From an uncultured Myxococcales bacterium (GTDB taxonomy: Bacteria > Myxococcota_A > Polyangia > Polyangiales > Polyangiaceae): a DNA stretch of 42,254 bases. The notes under the pieces are model-generated. The model worked only from the letters and a program-made list of their open reading frames with translations. It was not told where the DNA came from and did not search any database. Shown piece after piece: positions 1 to 8,013 of the stretch. The stretch is from positions 1 to 42,254 of the forward strand of contig CALMUT010000044.1 in the NCBI GenBank assembly GCA_937872925.1, in the 5' to 3' direction. Each line of letters opens with the position of its first letter. Position 1 is the first letter of the stretch. Both the position numbers and the translations under genes were made by a program.

Positions 1-215
1 CCCTCCGCCAGCGGGCTACTGCTCGTGGGCTTTGGGCCGGTGCCGCCGCCGCCGCTGATGCCGCCGCCACTTCCGAAGGCGCCAAAGCCGGCGCTGTTGC
101 CCGTGCCGCCGGCGCCGCCGTTCACCTGGTTGCCACCCGACGCGCTGCTACACGCCGGGACAAACATCGCCGCGCAGCCAAGCAAACCGAATACGACCGA
201 AAAACCCTTGTGCAT
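1..215 (-). CDS. Gly-rich lipoprotein, N-terminal part only (probable VWA-lipoprotein paralogue)
   Basis: The gene starts with ATG at 215-213 and runs off the window at base 1, so only 71 codons are visible. A GGAGG sits a few bases before the start. The protein opens with a short hydrophobic signal and a lipobox-like VPAC, giving a lipidated Cys around residue 22. A Gly/Ala/Thr-rich linker follows. The stretch around the Cys (ACSSASGG) is identical to that of the divergently transcribed VWA lipoprotein at 469-1653, and the linker composition is the same. I infer a duplicated, head-to-head pair of surface lipoproteins. The functional domain lies outside the window, so a VWA domain here is only an inference. 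Confidence 0.72.
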   Translation of the reverse strand, partial: MHKGFSVVFGLLGCAAMFVPACSSASGGNQVNGGAGGTGNSAGFGAFGSGGGISGGGGTGPKPTSSSPLAE

Positions 216-468
216 CCCGAACCTCCGCGGGCAGGCATTTAGCACGGGAAAAGCCCCGAGACACGCTTCGTTGAACTTCATGGCCGCGCTGCGCACTGCG
301 TCACACTCAGTACTTGGGGTCGATGCCACCCGGTCCGCTGTCGCCGGCTGATCGCGGCCGACGCCCAGAGCGCGACGGTCGAGCGGTGTGACTGGGGCAG
401 CCGTGTGATTTGCGCTGCTTTCCGTGCTACTTCCATCGCGTCGACTGTTTACCTAACGAGGTGCGATC
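216..468. promoter_or_regulatory. Divergent intergenic region between two lipoprotein genes
   Basis: This 253-bp gap must hold the promoters of both divergent lipoprotein genes. Ribosome-binding sites are visible at each end (GGAGG before the minus-strand start at 215, ACGAGG before the plus-strand start at 469). I see no clear -24/-12 element or strong palindrome. Confidence 0.45.
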
Positions 469-1653
469 ATGATGCGTGGGGTTGCTGGACTGTTTGCCGT
501 GATCGGGATGGCATCGTTGTCGGGTACTGCCTGCAGTAGCGCTTCGGGGGGTTCGGCAGGAAACGGGGGCGGCGCAAACGCATCGGGCACCGGTGGCGGC
601 GGCATCGGCGGTAGCGGCGGGGGGCTGATTGCGGACTCCGGCAGCGGTGGCTTCGGCGCCAACTGCGCGGCAGACAGCTACACCGGCGAGCTGTTGCCAC
701 TGGACATGTACGTGATGCTGGACCGCTCCGGATCCATGGACGACTCCGGCAAGTGGCCTGCGGTGACCTCCGCCATCAAGCAGTTCGTTGCGCTGCCGGG
801 CGTTACCGACGTTGGCATGGGGCTGGCGTTTTTTCCTGACGTTCCCAATCCGCCACCCCCACCTACCTGCGCCACCAACACAGATTGCGGTAAAGACGCG
901 ATCTGCATTCCCGGCTTTGGGTTCTGTGAACACTTGGGGAGCTGCGAGCCGACCGTGTACGCCAAAGCGATCGTGGGAATGGCGCCGCTGCCTGGGGTTG
1001 GCCCGTCGATTTCGCAAGCCATCGATGCAGTCAAGCCTACCGGCGGGGCGACGCCGAGCCGCCCCGCGCTGCAGGGCGCGATGATGTACGCCATCGATTG
1101 GGCGAAGAACCACAGTGACCACGTCACCGTCGTCGTGCTGGCGACGGACGGCGAACCCACCGGCTGCAGCCCGAACTCAGTTTTGGACGTGGCTGGAGTG
1201 GCGACGCAAGGCTTGGGCTCCAGCCCGAGCGTGAAGACCTTCGTGATCGGCGTTGGCGCGGAGCTGACGTCCCTGGACGCCGTGGCCGCTGCCGGTGGCA
1301 CGGACAAGGCACTGATCGTGTCGGGCGCGGACACCGGGAAGAAGTTCCTAGACGCGCTAAACGAGATCCGCGGGGCGGTGGGTTGCACCTACAAGATCCC
1401 GGTCCCCGCAGGCGGCGAAAAAGTGGACTTCAACCGCGTCAACGTAGCGTTCACCCCGGTTGGCGGCGCCCAAGAGATCTACCCGAAGGTCGACGGCGCA
1501 GCCGCGTGCCTCGGCACGAAGTCCTGGTACTACGACAACCCGACCAATCCGACGCAGATCATCCTCTGCCCGGCCGCATGCGACCAAGTGGAGAACACCC
1601 CCGGCGGCGGCAAGACCGACGTCGCCATCGGTTGCGAAACCGTTGTGCGGTAG
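469..1653 (+). CDS. Von Willebrand factor A domain lipoprotein
   Basis: The 394-residue protein begins with a signal sequence ending at Cys22 (GTAC, predicted lipidation). A Gly-rich linker follows to about residue 65, then a VWA domain. The metal-site (MIDAS) motif is visible as D-R-S-G-S-M at 85-90, and a TDG motif (LATDGEP) lies in the middle of the domain. Many cysteines suggest disulfides outside the cytoplasm. VWA domains of this type bind proteins through a divalent metal; the partner is unknown. The C-terminus (ACD, then GCETVVR) resembles that of the VWA lipoprotein at 21981-23189, so the two are paralogues. The start is ATGATG at 469 behind ACGAGG. The gene is divergent from its probable paralogue at the window edge. 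Confidence 0.88.
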   Translation: MMRGVAGLFAVIGMASLSGTACSSASGGSAGNGGGANASGTGGGGIGGSGGGLIADSGSGGFGANCAADSYTGELLPLDMYVMLDRSGSMDDSGKWPAVTSAIKQFVALPGVTDVGMGLAFFPDVPNPPPPPTCATNTDCGKDAICIPGFGFCEHLGSCEPTVYAKAIVGMAPLPGVGPSISQAIDAVKPTGGATPSRPALQGAMMYAIDWAKNHSDHVTVVVLATDGEPTGCSPNSVLDVAGVATQGLGSSPSVKTFVIGVGAELTSLDAVAAAGGTDKALIVSGADTGKKFLDALNEIRGAVGCTYKIPVPAGGEKVDFNRVNVAFTPVGGAQEIYPKVDGAAACLGTKSWYYDNPTNPTQIILCPAACDQVENTPGGGKTDVAIGCETVVR

Positions 1654-1744
1654 CCGCGTCGGTCGGAACGCTCCTCGCGCAAGTTCTGGCTGCGTGAGCA
1701 AGGGGCTGGCACTGTGCATGGAGGGGGCGCTACCCTGAGGGAAG

Positions 1745-1993
1745 ATGCGCCCCAACGACACCAGTGAGCAGGCCTGGGCCCGCGTTGAAGACGGACTGCG
1801 CGCAATGTCGCCAGGCGAGAGGGTGCGCCGTGCGCTGTCGCTCACCGTTCTGGCCCATTCACTCGCTCTTGCAAAGATACGACAGCAGCACCCGGAAGAA
1901 GACCCGCACCGCCATCGTCTGCGCCTTGCGGCGCGCTATCTCGAGCCTTCGCTGATGCGAAAAGCATTCGGCTGGAGCGATGACGGATCCTGA
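1745..1993 (+). CDS. Small protein paired with a nucleotidyltransferase
   Basis: This 82-residue, Arg/Leu-rich protein has no signal peptide or membrane segment. GAGGG lies just before the ATG. The core reads as helical (ALSLTVLAHSLALAKIRQQHP, broken here at 20 residues or fewer: ALSLTVLAHSL then ALAKIRQQHP), followed by a conserved-looking C-terminus with LMRKAFGW. Its last 14 bases overlap the start of the nucleotidyltransferase gene, so the two are translationally coupled. Small genes of this kind are often found directly upstream of AbiEii-like nucleotidyltransferases, where they may act as a toxin-antitoxin-like partner. That role is an inference from context. Confidence 0.72.
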   Translation: MRPNDTSEQAWARVEDGLRAMSPGERVRRALSLTVLAHSLALAKIRQQHPEEDPHRHRLRLAARYLEPSLMRKAFGWSDDGS

Positions 1994-2519
1994 TGAGCTA
2001 GCTCAGGCTCTGCTAACCCTTGCGGCCGCATTCGAGGCAATGGGAGTCACCTGGGCGATCGGTGGCTCGCTTGCGAGTGCTGCGCACGGCGAACCCCGCT
2101 CGACGAACGATGTCGACGTGATCGCGCGGCTCGACGAGAAGTCCGCCCGCCTGCTTACTGAGCGCCTTCAACCCACGTTCTACGCGGACGAAAGCTCCGC
2201 GGTCGAGGCTGTGCGTGGCCGAGGCAGTTTCAACGTGATCGACAACCGCAGTATTCTGAAGATCGACATCTTCGTTCCGGCGGACGGGCCCCTCGGTGTT
2301 GGGCAACTCGACCGCCGGCGCCTACTTGAGCTCTTCACTGGCGTACCCGCATTTCCCGTTCTCGGGCCCGAAGACACGGTGCTACAGAAGCTACGCTGGT
2401 ATCAGCTGGGCGGCGAAATCTCGGATCGCCAGTGGCGGGACATCACTTCAGTATTGCGACATGCCGCGACGGAGATCGACAACGGAGGTTGGACTCACTT
2501 GAGGAGGGATCATGAATAA
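1980..2519 (+). CDS. Nucleotidyltransferase, AbiEii-like
   Basis: The 179-residue protein has the minimal nucleotidyltransferase signature. GGSLASAAHG near residue 30 is the Gly-Gly/Ser helix, followed by RSTNDVDV, whose two Asp residues would bind metal. A later Asp in ILKIDIFVP is the usual third carboxylate. The C-terminal part (GPEDTVLQKLRWYQLGG) is typical of AbiEii-type and related cytoplasmic nucleotidyltransferases, which transfer a nucleotide to a tRNA or protein target. The gene overlaps the preceding small gene by 14 bp and the next outer-membrane gene by 8 bp. The target is not evident from the sequence; a toxin-antitoxin or regulatory role is plausible. Confidence 0.82.
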   Translation: MTDPDELAQALLTLAAAFEAMGVTWAIGGSLASAAHGEPRSTNDVDVIARLDEKSARLLTERLQPTFYADESSAVEAVRGRGSFNVIDNRSILKIDIFVPADGPLGVGQLDRRRLLELFTGVPAFPVLGPEDTVLQKLRWYQLGGEISDRQWRDITSVLRHAATEIDNGGWTHLRRDHE

Positions 2520-3183
2520 GCTCGCGTTCGCTGCCGGACTGTCCACCGTTCTCGTGACTCTGGGCGCCGCTGCCCAGCAGCCACCCCCTCCCGCCGCGGA
2601 GCCCGCGCCGGCCCCCGCCGGAGGCGCGCGTACCCACGACGGCTTCTATTTCCGCATTGGCCCCAACTTCGGGGCTTTGATTGGTACAGCGAAACTCGAG
2701 GCCGGTGGCCAAACCGGCGGAGAGTCCGACTACAGCGGTTTCACCTACGGCGGCGATCTCATGTTCGGCGGCACGCCGGCGCCCGGCCTGGTGATCGGCG
2801 GCACGTTGCTCTGGGGTTCCACCAAAGACCCGACCGTGAAGGCCGGGAGCACCGAGGGAACCGCCGACGGCACGTTGATCATGGCCGCGACGGCCTTGTT
2901 CGCAAACTACTACTTGGACCCCACTGAGGGGCTGTTCTTTCAGGGCCTCCTCGGCTTTGCCGTGGTCGATTTCGTGACCGCCGGCGGCCAGAGCGGTAGC
3001 AACGATCCCACGGGCTTCCTGCTTGGCGCGGGTGCGGGCTACGATTTCTGGATCGGCGACGAGTGGAGCGTGGGCCCGCTGGCCCGCGTCATATACGCTC
3101 CGACCAGCAGCGAGAGCGGCGGCGCGACCTTCAAGTTCAACTACCTGTTCCCAAGCATCGGCGTCGGCTTCACGCTGCACTGA
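2512..3183 (+). CDS. Outer-membrane beta-barrel protein
   Basis: The protein has 223 residues. The ATG at 2512 follows a strong GAGGAGG and overlaps the stop of the nucleotidyltransferase gene. A cleavable signal peptide (MNKLAFAAGLSTVLVTLGAAA) is followed by a Pro/Ala linker and then alternating aromatic/Gly strands ending in a beta-signal-like FKFNYLFPSIGVGFTLH. This is the pattern of small 8-stranded OmpA/OmpW-like barrels. There is no enzyme motif. The overlap with a cytoplasmic nucleotidyltransferase gene suggests cotranscription but not a shared function. The exact barrel family is not identifiable by eye. Confidence 0.82.
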   Translation: MNKLAFAAGLSTVLVTLGAAAQQPPPPAAEPAPAPAGGARTHDGFYFRIGPNFGALIGTAKLEAGGQTGGESDYSGFTYGGDLMFGGTPAPGLVIGGTLLWGSTKDPTVKAGSTEGTADGTLIMAATALFANYYLDPTEGLFFQGLLGFAVVDFVTAGGQSGSNDPTGFLLGAGAGYDFWIGDEWSVGPLARVIYAPTSSESGGATFKFNYLFPSIGVGFTLH

Positions 3184-3396
3184 CGAACGTCCCGCGCCCT
3201 GTCACGCGCGCCGGCTGGATGCCTTTTCAGCCGCCGCGCTGGCCGGGTCCGCCGCCGGCCCGACCGAGTGCGGCCCACGGAGTCCGCGTTTCGTCGCAGC
3301 GGCTCTCGCAACCAGGTGCGCCCCTGGCCACTTCCGCGAAAGCGCGTTAAACCGCCAATGCGGCGGCCCGGTGCTGCTGGAAGTGAGGAGAGTCCC
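3184..3396. other. Intergenic gap before the thiolase gene
   Basis: This 213-bp stretch has no supportable gene. It ends in AGTGAGGAG, the ribosome-binding site of the thiolase. The thiolase frame stays open upstream to 3268, but the strong ribosome-binding site and family length place the start at 3397. Confidence 0.5.
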
Positions 3397-4587
3397 ATGA
3401 CGCATCATGTAAACGAGGTCTTCGTTGTCAGTGCCGCGCGCACGCCCATTGGTTCGTATCTGGGTGCGCTGTCCAGCCTGTCGGCGCCGCGGTTGGGCGA
3501 AGTTGCTATCCGGGCCGCGGTGGAGCGCGCCAAGCTGAAGCCCGAACAGATCCAAGAGGTCTTCATGGGCAACGTGCTTTCGGCGGGCATCGGCCAAGCG
3601 CCGGCGCGTCAAGCGTCGCTGTACGCGGAGATCCCGGACAGCGTGCCCTGCACCACGGTCAGCAAGGTGTGCGGGTCCGGGCTGCAGTCTGTCGTGCTGG
3701 CGAGTCGCGCCCTGATGCTGGGCGACATCGAGATCGCTATCGCGGGCGGCATGGAGTCCATGTCCAACGTGCCCTATTACTTGGACAAGGCGCGTACGGG
3801 TTACCGCATGGGTGACGGCAAGTTGGTCGACGGCATGATCTTCGACGGGCTGTGGGATCCGTACAGCGACTTCCACATGGGCAACGCGGGCGAGTTGTGT
3901 GCCAAGGAGTACAAGTACACGCGTGAAGCCCAGGACGCATTCGCTCGGGAGAGCTACCGGCGCGCCCTCGGTGCGATCAAAGAGGGTCTGTTCAAGAACG
4001 AGATCGCCCAGGTCGCTGTGCCCCAGCGCAAAGGCGATCCGATCGTGGTCACGGACGACGAAGAGCCCGGACGAGGCGATCCGAGCAAGTTCGATAAGTT
4101 GCGCCCGGCTTTCGCTAAAGACGGCACCATCACCGCGGCGAATGCTTCGAGCATCAACGACGGCGCGTCGGCATTGGTCTTGGCCACGGAGAAGATGGTC
4201 AAGGAGCACAAACTCGAACCCCTGGCCCGCATCGTGGGCTACGGCGGCGCGGCCCAGGCACCGGATTGGTTCACCACGGCACCTGCAAAAGCCATCGACG
4301 TGACGCTGCAGAAGCTGCAGCTCAAGGTGGCCGATATCGACCTATTCGAGATCAACGAGGCGTTTTCGTGTGTCACGATGGTGTGCAATCAGCTTGCCGG
4401 CATTGATCCGGAGAAAGTGAATGTGCGCGGCGGTGCCGTCGCCTTGGGCCACCCCATCGGCGCCACGGGCGCCCGCATCTTGACGACGCTGCTCTTCGCC
4501 ATGCGCGACAAGAAGGCAAAGCGTGGCCTTGCGACGCTTTGCATCGGTGGCGGCGAAGCTGTTGCCGTGGTCGTCGAAAACGTCTGA
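3397..4587 (+). CDS. Acetyl-CoA C-acetyltransferase (thiolase)
   Basis: The 396-residue protein is a complete biosynthetic-type thiolase, condensing or cleaving acetoacetyl-CoA (fatty acid, ketone body or isoprenoid/PHB metabolism). The N-terminus [20 protein letters not shown] is diagnostic. The acylated nucleophile is Cys92 in KVCGSGLQS. His352 in [10 protein letters not shown] and Cys382 in LCIGGGEA complete the active site, and NEAF is present. The start at 3397 was chosen because AGTGAGGAG lies at the right distance and the length fits the family. The gene is followed by a 20-bp perfect palindrome and then the metallo-hydrolase gene. Sequence alone does not separate AtoB- from PhaA-like roles; no PHB genes are in view. 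Confidence 0.95.
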   Translation: MTHHVNEVFVVSAARTPIGSYLGALSSLSAPRLGEVAIRAAVERAKLKPEQIQEVFMGNVLSAGIGQAPARQASLYAEIPDSVPCTTVSKVCGSGLQSVVLASRALMLGDIEIAIAGGMESMSNVPYYLDKARTGYRMGDGKLVDGMIFDGLWDPYSDFHMGNAGELCAKEYKYTREAQDAFARESYRRALGAIKEGLFKNEIAQVAVPQRKGDPIVVTDDEEPGRGDPSKFDKLRPAFAKDGTITAANASSINDGASALVLATEKMVKEHKLEPLARIVGYGGAAQAPDWFTTAPAKAIDVTLQKLQLKVADIDLFEINEAFSCVTMVCNQLAGIDPEKVNVRGGAVALGHPIGATGARILTTLLFAMRDKKAKRGLATLCIGGGEAVAVVVENV

Positions 4588-4594
4588 GCGGACA

Positions 4595-4614
4595 CGGCCG
4601 CGAATTCGCGGCCG
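4595..4614. repeat. Perfect 20-bp palindrome downstream of the thiolase gene
   Basis: CGGCCGCGAATTCGCGGCCG is its own reverse complement and lies 8 bases after the thiolase stop codon. It could fold as a stem in RNA or be a dimeric protein site. There is no T-run after it, so it is not a classical intrinsic terminator. Confidence 0.6.
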
Positions 4615-4629
4615 GTCTCGATACCGTCC

Positions 4630-5466
4630 ATGTTGGGAACGCAGATCGCCGACGGCGTAGAGGTCTTTTCGGCGCGCACGCCCACGCTGCCTCCGGCGAC
4701 GCACACCAACTCCTATGCCTTGGGCGCGCGGGAGGGGCTGCTCGTGGAGCCCGCCACGCCCTACGACGACGAGCGGCGTCGCTGGTTGGAGTGGGCCCGG
4801 GGGCTGATTGGCCGCGGGCGGCGTCCCGTGGCGCTTTTTGTGACGCACCATCATGCGGACCACGTTGGCGGTACCGAATTCTTGGCGCGGGAGTTGGGTC
4901 TGCCGGTCTGGGCGCACGATCTCACCGCGCAGCGCTTGCCCGACGTGGTCGTGTCGCGGCGGCTTGCGGACGGCGACTGCATCGACCTGGCGGGACCGGA
5001 GCCGCAGCGTTGGAAAGTGCTGCACACCCCTGGGCACGCGCCGGGGCATGTGTGTTTGCTGGAGCAGCGGTTGGGCGCGGTGGTGGTCGGTGACATGGTT
5101 GCGAGCGTCGGTACCATCCTGATCGAACCCGGCGACGGGGACATGCGCGTCTACTTGGACCAACTGCGTCGTTTGGCAGGACTGCACGCGCAGGTGGCGC
5201 TGCCCGCCCACGGCGATCCAATCACCGAACCGACCGCACACTTTGAGCACTACGTGCGCCATCGTTTGAAGCGCGAGGCCAAGGTGCTCGATGCGCTGGC
5301 TGCGGGCGCGGCGGATTTGGAGCAGCTGCTCGCGAAGGTTTACGACGACACGCCCAAAGCGGTGTGGCCGATTGCGCGGCTCAGCCTGCGCGCGCATCTT
5401 GATAAGCTACTTGCCGAGGGTAGAGTGTTGTCCCATGATGCCGGGTACTCGCTAAATGAGCAATGA
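4630..5466 (+). CDS. Metallo-beta-lactamase-fold hydrolase, LACTB2-like
   Basis: The 278-residue protein carries the family signature HHHADH at 73-78 ([10 protein letters not shown]), a later [15 protein letters not shown] and a distal PAHGDP. Together these supply the two-zinc ligands. The C-terminal 60 residues ([14 protein letters not shown], then [12 protein letters not shown]) resemble the winged-helix tail of LACTB2-type enzymes, which include RNases and thioester hydrolases. It is probably cytoplasmic, since no signal peptide is present. The stop overlaps the start of the next small gene by 11 bp, starting a tightly packed four-gene unit. The substrate cannot be told from the sequence. 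Confidence 0.88.
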   Translation: MLGTQIADGVEVFSARTPTLPPATHTNSYALGAREGLLVEPATPYDDERRRWLEWARGLIGRGRRPVALFVTHHHADHVGGTEFLARELGLPVWAHDLTAQRLPDVVVSRRLADGDCIDLAGPEPQRWKVLHTPGHAPGHVCLLEQRLGAVVVGDMVASVGTILIEPGDGDMRVYLDQLRRLAGLHAQVALPAHGDPITEPTAHFEHYVRHRLKREAKVLDALAAGAADLEQLLAKVYDDTPKAVWPIARLSLRAHLDKLLAEGRVLSHDAGYSLNEQ

Positions 5467-5674
5467 ATCCGAGCGTTTCGCCGCGGCGTACGTGGCCACT
5501 AGCTACCTGCTTGGGTGTCGGGGCGAAGGCCTGATCGGCGGCCTGGTCGCCACGCCCCGCACGTCGGCGTTAGTTGCAGAGCTATCCGGGGAAGACAAGA
5601 GCACCCGCGCCAAAGTACTTGCCGGAGAGCTCGCGCGCATCGTGCGCGCTCTGGAGCAAAGGCGGCTCACGTGA
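5456..5674 (+). CDS. 72-residue conserved-looking protein, unknown function
   Basis: This small soluble protein has no recognisable domain. It overlaps the hydrolase stop by 11 bp and shares a GTGA overlap with the FliH-like gene, so it is almost certainly translated. The C-terminal half (LVAELSGEDKSTRAKVLAGE then LARIVRALEQRRL) reads as amphipathic helix. Its place directly before a FliH/SctL-like gene makes a partner or chaperone of that protein an obvious hypothesis, but nothing in its sequence proves it. Confidence 0.75.
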   Translation: MSNESERFAAAYVATSYLLGCRGEGLIGGLVATPRTSALVAELSGEDKSTRAKVLAGELARIVRALEQRRLT

Positions 5675-6321
5675 GTATCGCGAAGGGGCGCGTGCTCCGC
5701 GCGGAGGGCGACACTTGGAAGCCCGTGGCATTGCCGCAGCGTGCGCCTGTGCCGTCGGGGCGGCGGATCCCCCGGGAGATCGTGGCGGCGGAAGAGCGGG
5801 CGCAACAGATCGTCCAGAGTGCGGAGCAGCGATCTCGGGAGCTCGTGGAAAGCGCGTTCAAGGAAGTGGCCGGCGTCAAACTGCGCGCCCAAACGGAAGG
5901 GCGAGCCGAGGCAGCGGCCGCACTCGCGGCGCGCGCCATCGAGCTCAAAGCGCTGGAGACCCGTGCGGATGAACGTGCCCTGGACCGCGTGGTCGAAGTC
6001 GCAGTGGTGCTTGCGGAACGTTTGCTCGGTGAGTCTCTCGCTGCGGATCCGGCGCGGGTGCGGAGCTTGGCGCGCCAAGCGCTGTCCGAAGCTCGGGGCG
6101 CCCGCTCGGTAAAGATCCATGCCCACCCCGCGGATATCGCTCAGCTAAAGGGCGACACCGCTGGCCTAGGGCTCGACGCGGGCACGCTCACTTTCGTCGA
6201 AGCGCCCGAGCGCGCACGGGGACATCTATTGCTCGAGACGGACATTGGCGTGCTCGACGCGGAACTCGGCCCGCAACTCCAGCGCCTTGGCGCGCGCATT
6301 CGGGGATCCTTGGGCTCATGA
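5671..6321 (+). CDS. FliH/SctL-like (V-ATPase E-type stator) protein
   Basis: The protein has 216 residues and starts with GTG at 5671, overlapping the previous stop. A long Ala/Glu/Arg-rich helix (about residues 35-105, EERAQQIVQSAEQRSRELVE) leads to a compact C-terminal domain with VVEVAVVLAERLLGESLAAD and the closing pattern ERARGHLLLETDIGVLDAEL. This matches the FliH/SctL/V-ATPase subunit E superfamily; FliH and SctL regulate the export ATPases of flagella and type III secretion. No export ATPase, FliI/SctN or other secretion gene is in the window, so it is an orphan here. The upstream helix could also be compared with other peripheral-stalk proteins. Confidence 0.72.
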   Translation: MSIAKGRVLRAEGDTWKPVALPQRAPVPSGRRIPREIVAAEERAQQIVQSAEQRSRELVESAFKEVAGVKLRAQTEGRAEAAAALAARAIELKALETRADERALDRVVEVAVVLAERLLGESLAADPARVRSLARQALSEARGARSVKIHAHPADIAQLKGDTAGLGLDAGTLTFVEAPERARGHLLLETDIGVLDAELGPQLQRLGARIRGSLGS

Positions 6322-7373
6322 GCGCAGAACCCGTGCCGCCAAGCTTTCCCAGCGTGGACGCAAGCGCACCAGAGTCGGTGCCCCTCGGCGCGCAGGCCGT
6401 GCAAGCCGAAGACGAACCACGCGAATCGCAGATCCCGGTGCCAGTGTTCAATCCGCGCACCAACGCGATCTTGTTTGTCGCGACGGTGATCAGCGTTTTT
6501 TACGTTGGCCAGGGCTGGACGGCGCGCCCGAATATGGGCACGTGGGAAGCGCTGCGGGGCGCGTGGGTGTTTGCGGTTCCGCTGCTGGGCATTCTTGTGG
6601 CGCACGAGTTTGGCCACTACATAGCGGCGCGCATCCATCGCGTTCCGGCTTCGCTGCCCTACTTCATTCCCTTTCCGATCCTGAATCCCTTCGGGACCAT
6701 GGGCGCGGTGATTGTGATGCCGCGGCGCATTCGTTCGGCGAACGCGCTGCTCGACATCGGCGCCGCGGGCCCCATCGCCGGCATGGTGGTGGCGGTCCCG
6801 GTGATGCTCTTTGGCCTGTCACTCTCGGAGTTGGGTCCCCGGTCCGCTACTGGCTACATACAAGAGGGCCAGAGCATTCTGTACTGGGCATTGAAGGCGC
6901 TCGTTTTTGGCAACATCGCGCCGGATCAAGACGTGCATCTGCATCCGACGGCTCTCGCCGCCTGGGCCGGATTCTTGGTTACGTTTCTGAACATGATCCC
7001 TGTCGGGCAGCTCGACGGTGGTCATGTTGCCTACGCGCTTTTTGGCCGAAAGCAGAACAAGATCGCAGGGCTCTTCCTGTACACGCCGGTGGTGATGTTT
7101 TTGTACAACGGCTACGTGCACGTGCTGCCGATCCTGCGGCGTGGCATGGCCGAGGGCTTTTCCAGCCTCGGTTGGCAAGCATGGATGCCAGTCAGTGCGT
7201 GCACGGTTTGGATCACGATCTTCATCTTGCTGATCGTGATGCGTCGCGCATCTGGCGTTGGGCACCCGCCCGTCGACGACGAAAAGCTGTCTCCTGTTCG
7301 GCGCGGCGTCGCGTGGGCCACGCTCGCGATGGGCGTCTCGATCCTGATGCCTTCGCCCTGGGTCGTGTACTAG
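6318..7373 (+). CDS. Site-2 protease family membrane metalloprotease (M50)
   Basis: The 351-residue integral membrane protein has the zinc motif HEFGH at 96-100 and the second signature NMIPVGQLDGGH at 225-236, whose Asp233 is the third ligand. Several hydrophobic segments surround these. The first 40 residues are hydrophilic and acidic. No PDZ domain is seen, so it is closer to the PDZ-less archaeal/plant EGY type than to RseP. It would cut transmembrane substrates within the membrane. The start ATGA overlaps the FliH-like stop, so all four genes from 4630 form one unit. The substrate is unknown. Confidence 0.92.
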   Translation: MSAEPVPPSFPSVDASAPESVPLGAQAVQAEDEPRESQIPVPVFNPRTNAILFVATVISVFYVGQGWTARPNMGTWEALRGAWVFAVPLLGILVAHEFGHYIAARIHRVPASLPYFIPFPILNPFGTMGAVIVMPRRIRSANALLDIGAAGPIAGMVVAVPVMLFGLSLSELGPRSATGYIQEGQSILYWALKALVFGNIAPDQDVHLHPTALAAWAGFLVTFLNMIPVGQLDGGHVAYALFGRKQNKIAGLFLYTPVVMFLYNGYVHVLPILRRGMAEGFSSLGWQAWMPVSACTVWITIFILLIVMRRASGVGHPPVDDEKLSPVRRGVAWATLAMGVSILMPSPWVVY

Positions 7374-7447
7374 GCCGTCCCCCAGCCCCTCCACCACGGG
7401 TTGAACTCCTGGAGTACACCGATCAGCTCTGATTTCGGGATCTCCAT
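7370..7447 (-). pseudogene. Remnant start of an AAA/DUF4143-type ATPase gene (25 codons)
   Basis: On the minus strand an ATG at 7447 follows GGAAG and opens a 25-codon frame reading MEIPKSELIGVLQEFNPWWR, then GWGTA and a stop that overlaps the site-2 protease stop codon. This is the characteristic N-terminus of the ATP-binding proteins with a C-terminal DUF4143 (a leader helix, then EFNPWW). The rest of the gene, including any Walker A, is absent. I read it as the surviving 5' end of a deleted gene. The family assignment is from memory of the N-terminal pattern and rests on about 20 residues. Confidence 0.5.
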
Positions 7448-7451
7448 ACTT

Positions 7452-7497
7452 ATTCTTCCAAATTAGGTATTCTGTACTTTACCTAATCTGGAGGAAT
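7452..7497. promoter_or_regulatory. 18-bp inverted repeat with Shine-Dalgarno in each arm
   Basis: Arms ATTCTTCCAAATTAGGTA (7452-7469) and TACCTAATCTGGAGGAAT (7480-7497) pair at 16 of 18 positions around a 10-bp spacer. The region is much more AT-rich than its surroundings. Read outward, each arm carries a purine-rich ribosome-binding site just before an ATG: 7447 on the minus strand and 7496 on the plus strand, the latter giving a 10-codon frame ending at 7528. It could be the operator of a lost divergent gene pair. Confidence 0.6.
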
Positions 7498-7524
7498 GTC
7501 AAAGGGCGACACGCTCAGGGATCC

Positions 7525-8013
7525 CTAGCTCCCGGCGAACTTCTTTTTGAGGGCAGCGCAGACGTTGGGCGGCGCGTAGCGCTCGATATCCCCGCCGTGC
7601 ATGGCGATTTCTCGCACCAAAGACGCGGAAATGAAGCCGTAGTTGGTGCGTGTGGGCAGAAACACCGTGTCGATCTCCGGGCGCAAATCTGCGTTCGCGT
7701 GGGCGATCTGCAGCTCGTACTCGAAGTCCGTGCCGGCCCGCAGTCCGCGCACGATGACTCGAGCGTTCTGGCGCTTGACGTAGTCGATGAGAAGTCCGCG
7801 GAAAGAATCCACGCGCACGTTGCCGAAGGGCTTGCAGATCTCGGTGAGTAGGCTCAGCCGGTCTTCGGTCGAGAAGAGCGCTGACTTAGTCGGGTGGATG
7901 CCGACGGCGACGATCACCTCAGGGAACAGCTTGGAAGCGCGGTCGACCAAATCCAAGTGCCCAAAGGTCGGCGGGTCGAAGCTTCCCGCGTAGACCGCGA
8001 GGCGAGCGCTCAC
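7525..8013 (-). CDS. coaD: Phosphopantetheine adenylyltransferase
   Basis: The 162-residue protein has the standard PPAT length. It converts 4'-phosphopantetheine and ATP to dephospho-CoA, the fourth step of CoA synthesis. The nucleotidyltransferase motif is visible as GSFDPPTFGH near residue 10 (T-x-G-H). VRGLRAGTDFEYELQIAHAN and the late ISASLVREI (the ISSTxxR equivalent) are both diagnostic. It starts with GTG at 8013, overlapping the stop of the upstream lipoprotein gene in a GTGA, so the two are cotranscribed. Cytoplasmic, expected essential. Confidence 0.97.
   Translation of the reverse strand: MSARLAVYAGSFDPPTFGHLDLVDRASKLFPEVIVAVGIHPTKSALFSTEDRLSLLTEICKPFGNVRVDSFRGLLIDYVKRQNARVIVRGLRAGTDFEYELQIAHANADLRPEIDTVFLPTRTNYGFISASLVREIAMHGGDIERYAPPNVCAALKKKFAGS

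Noticed and set aside
25..351. Pro-rich plus-strand frame at the left edge
   Set aside because: It is the antisense of the Gly-rich linker of the lipoprotein at 1-215.
1702..1719. TGGCAC near the small gene at 1745
   Set aside because: No GC lies 10 bp after the GG, so it is not a sigma-54 promoter.
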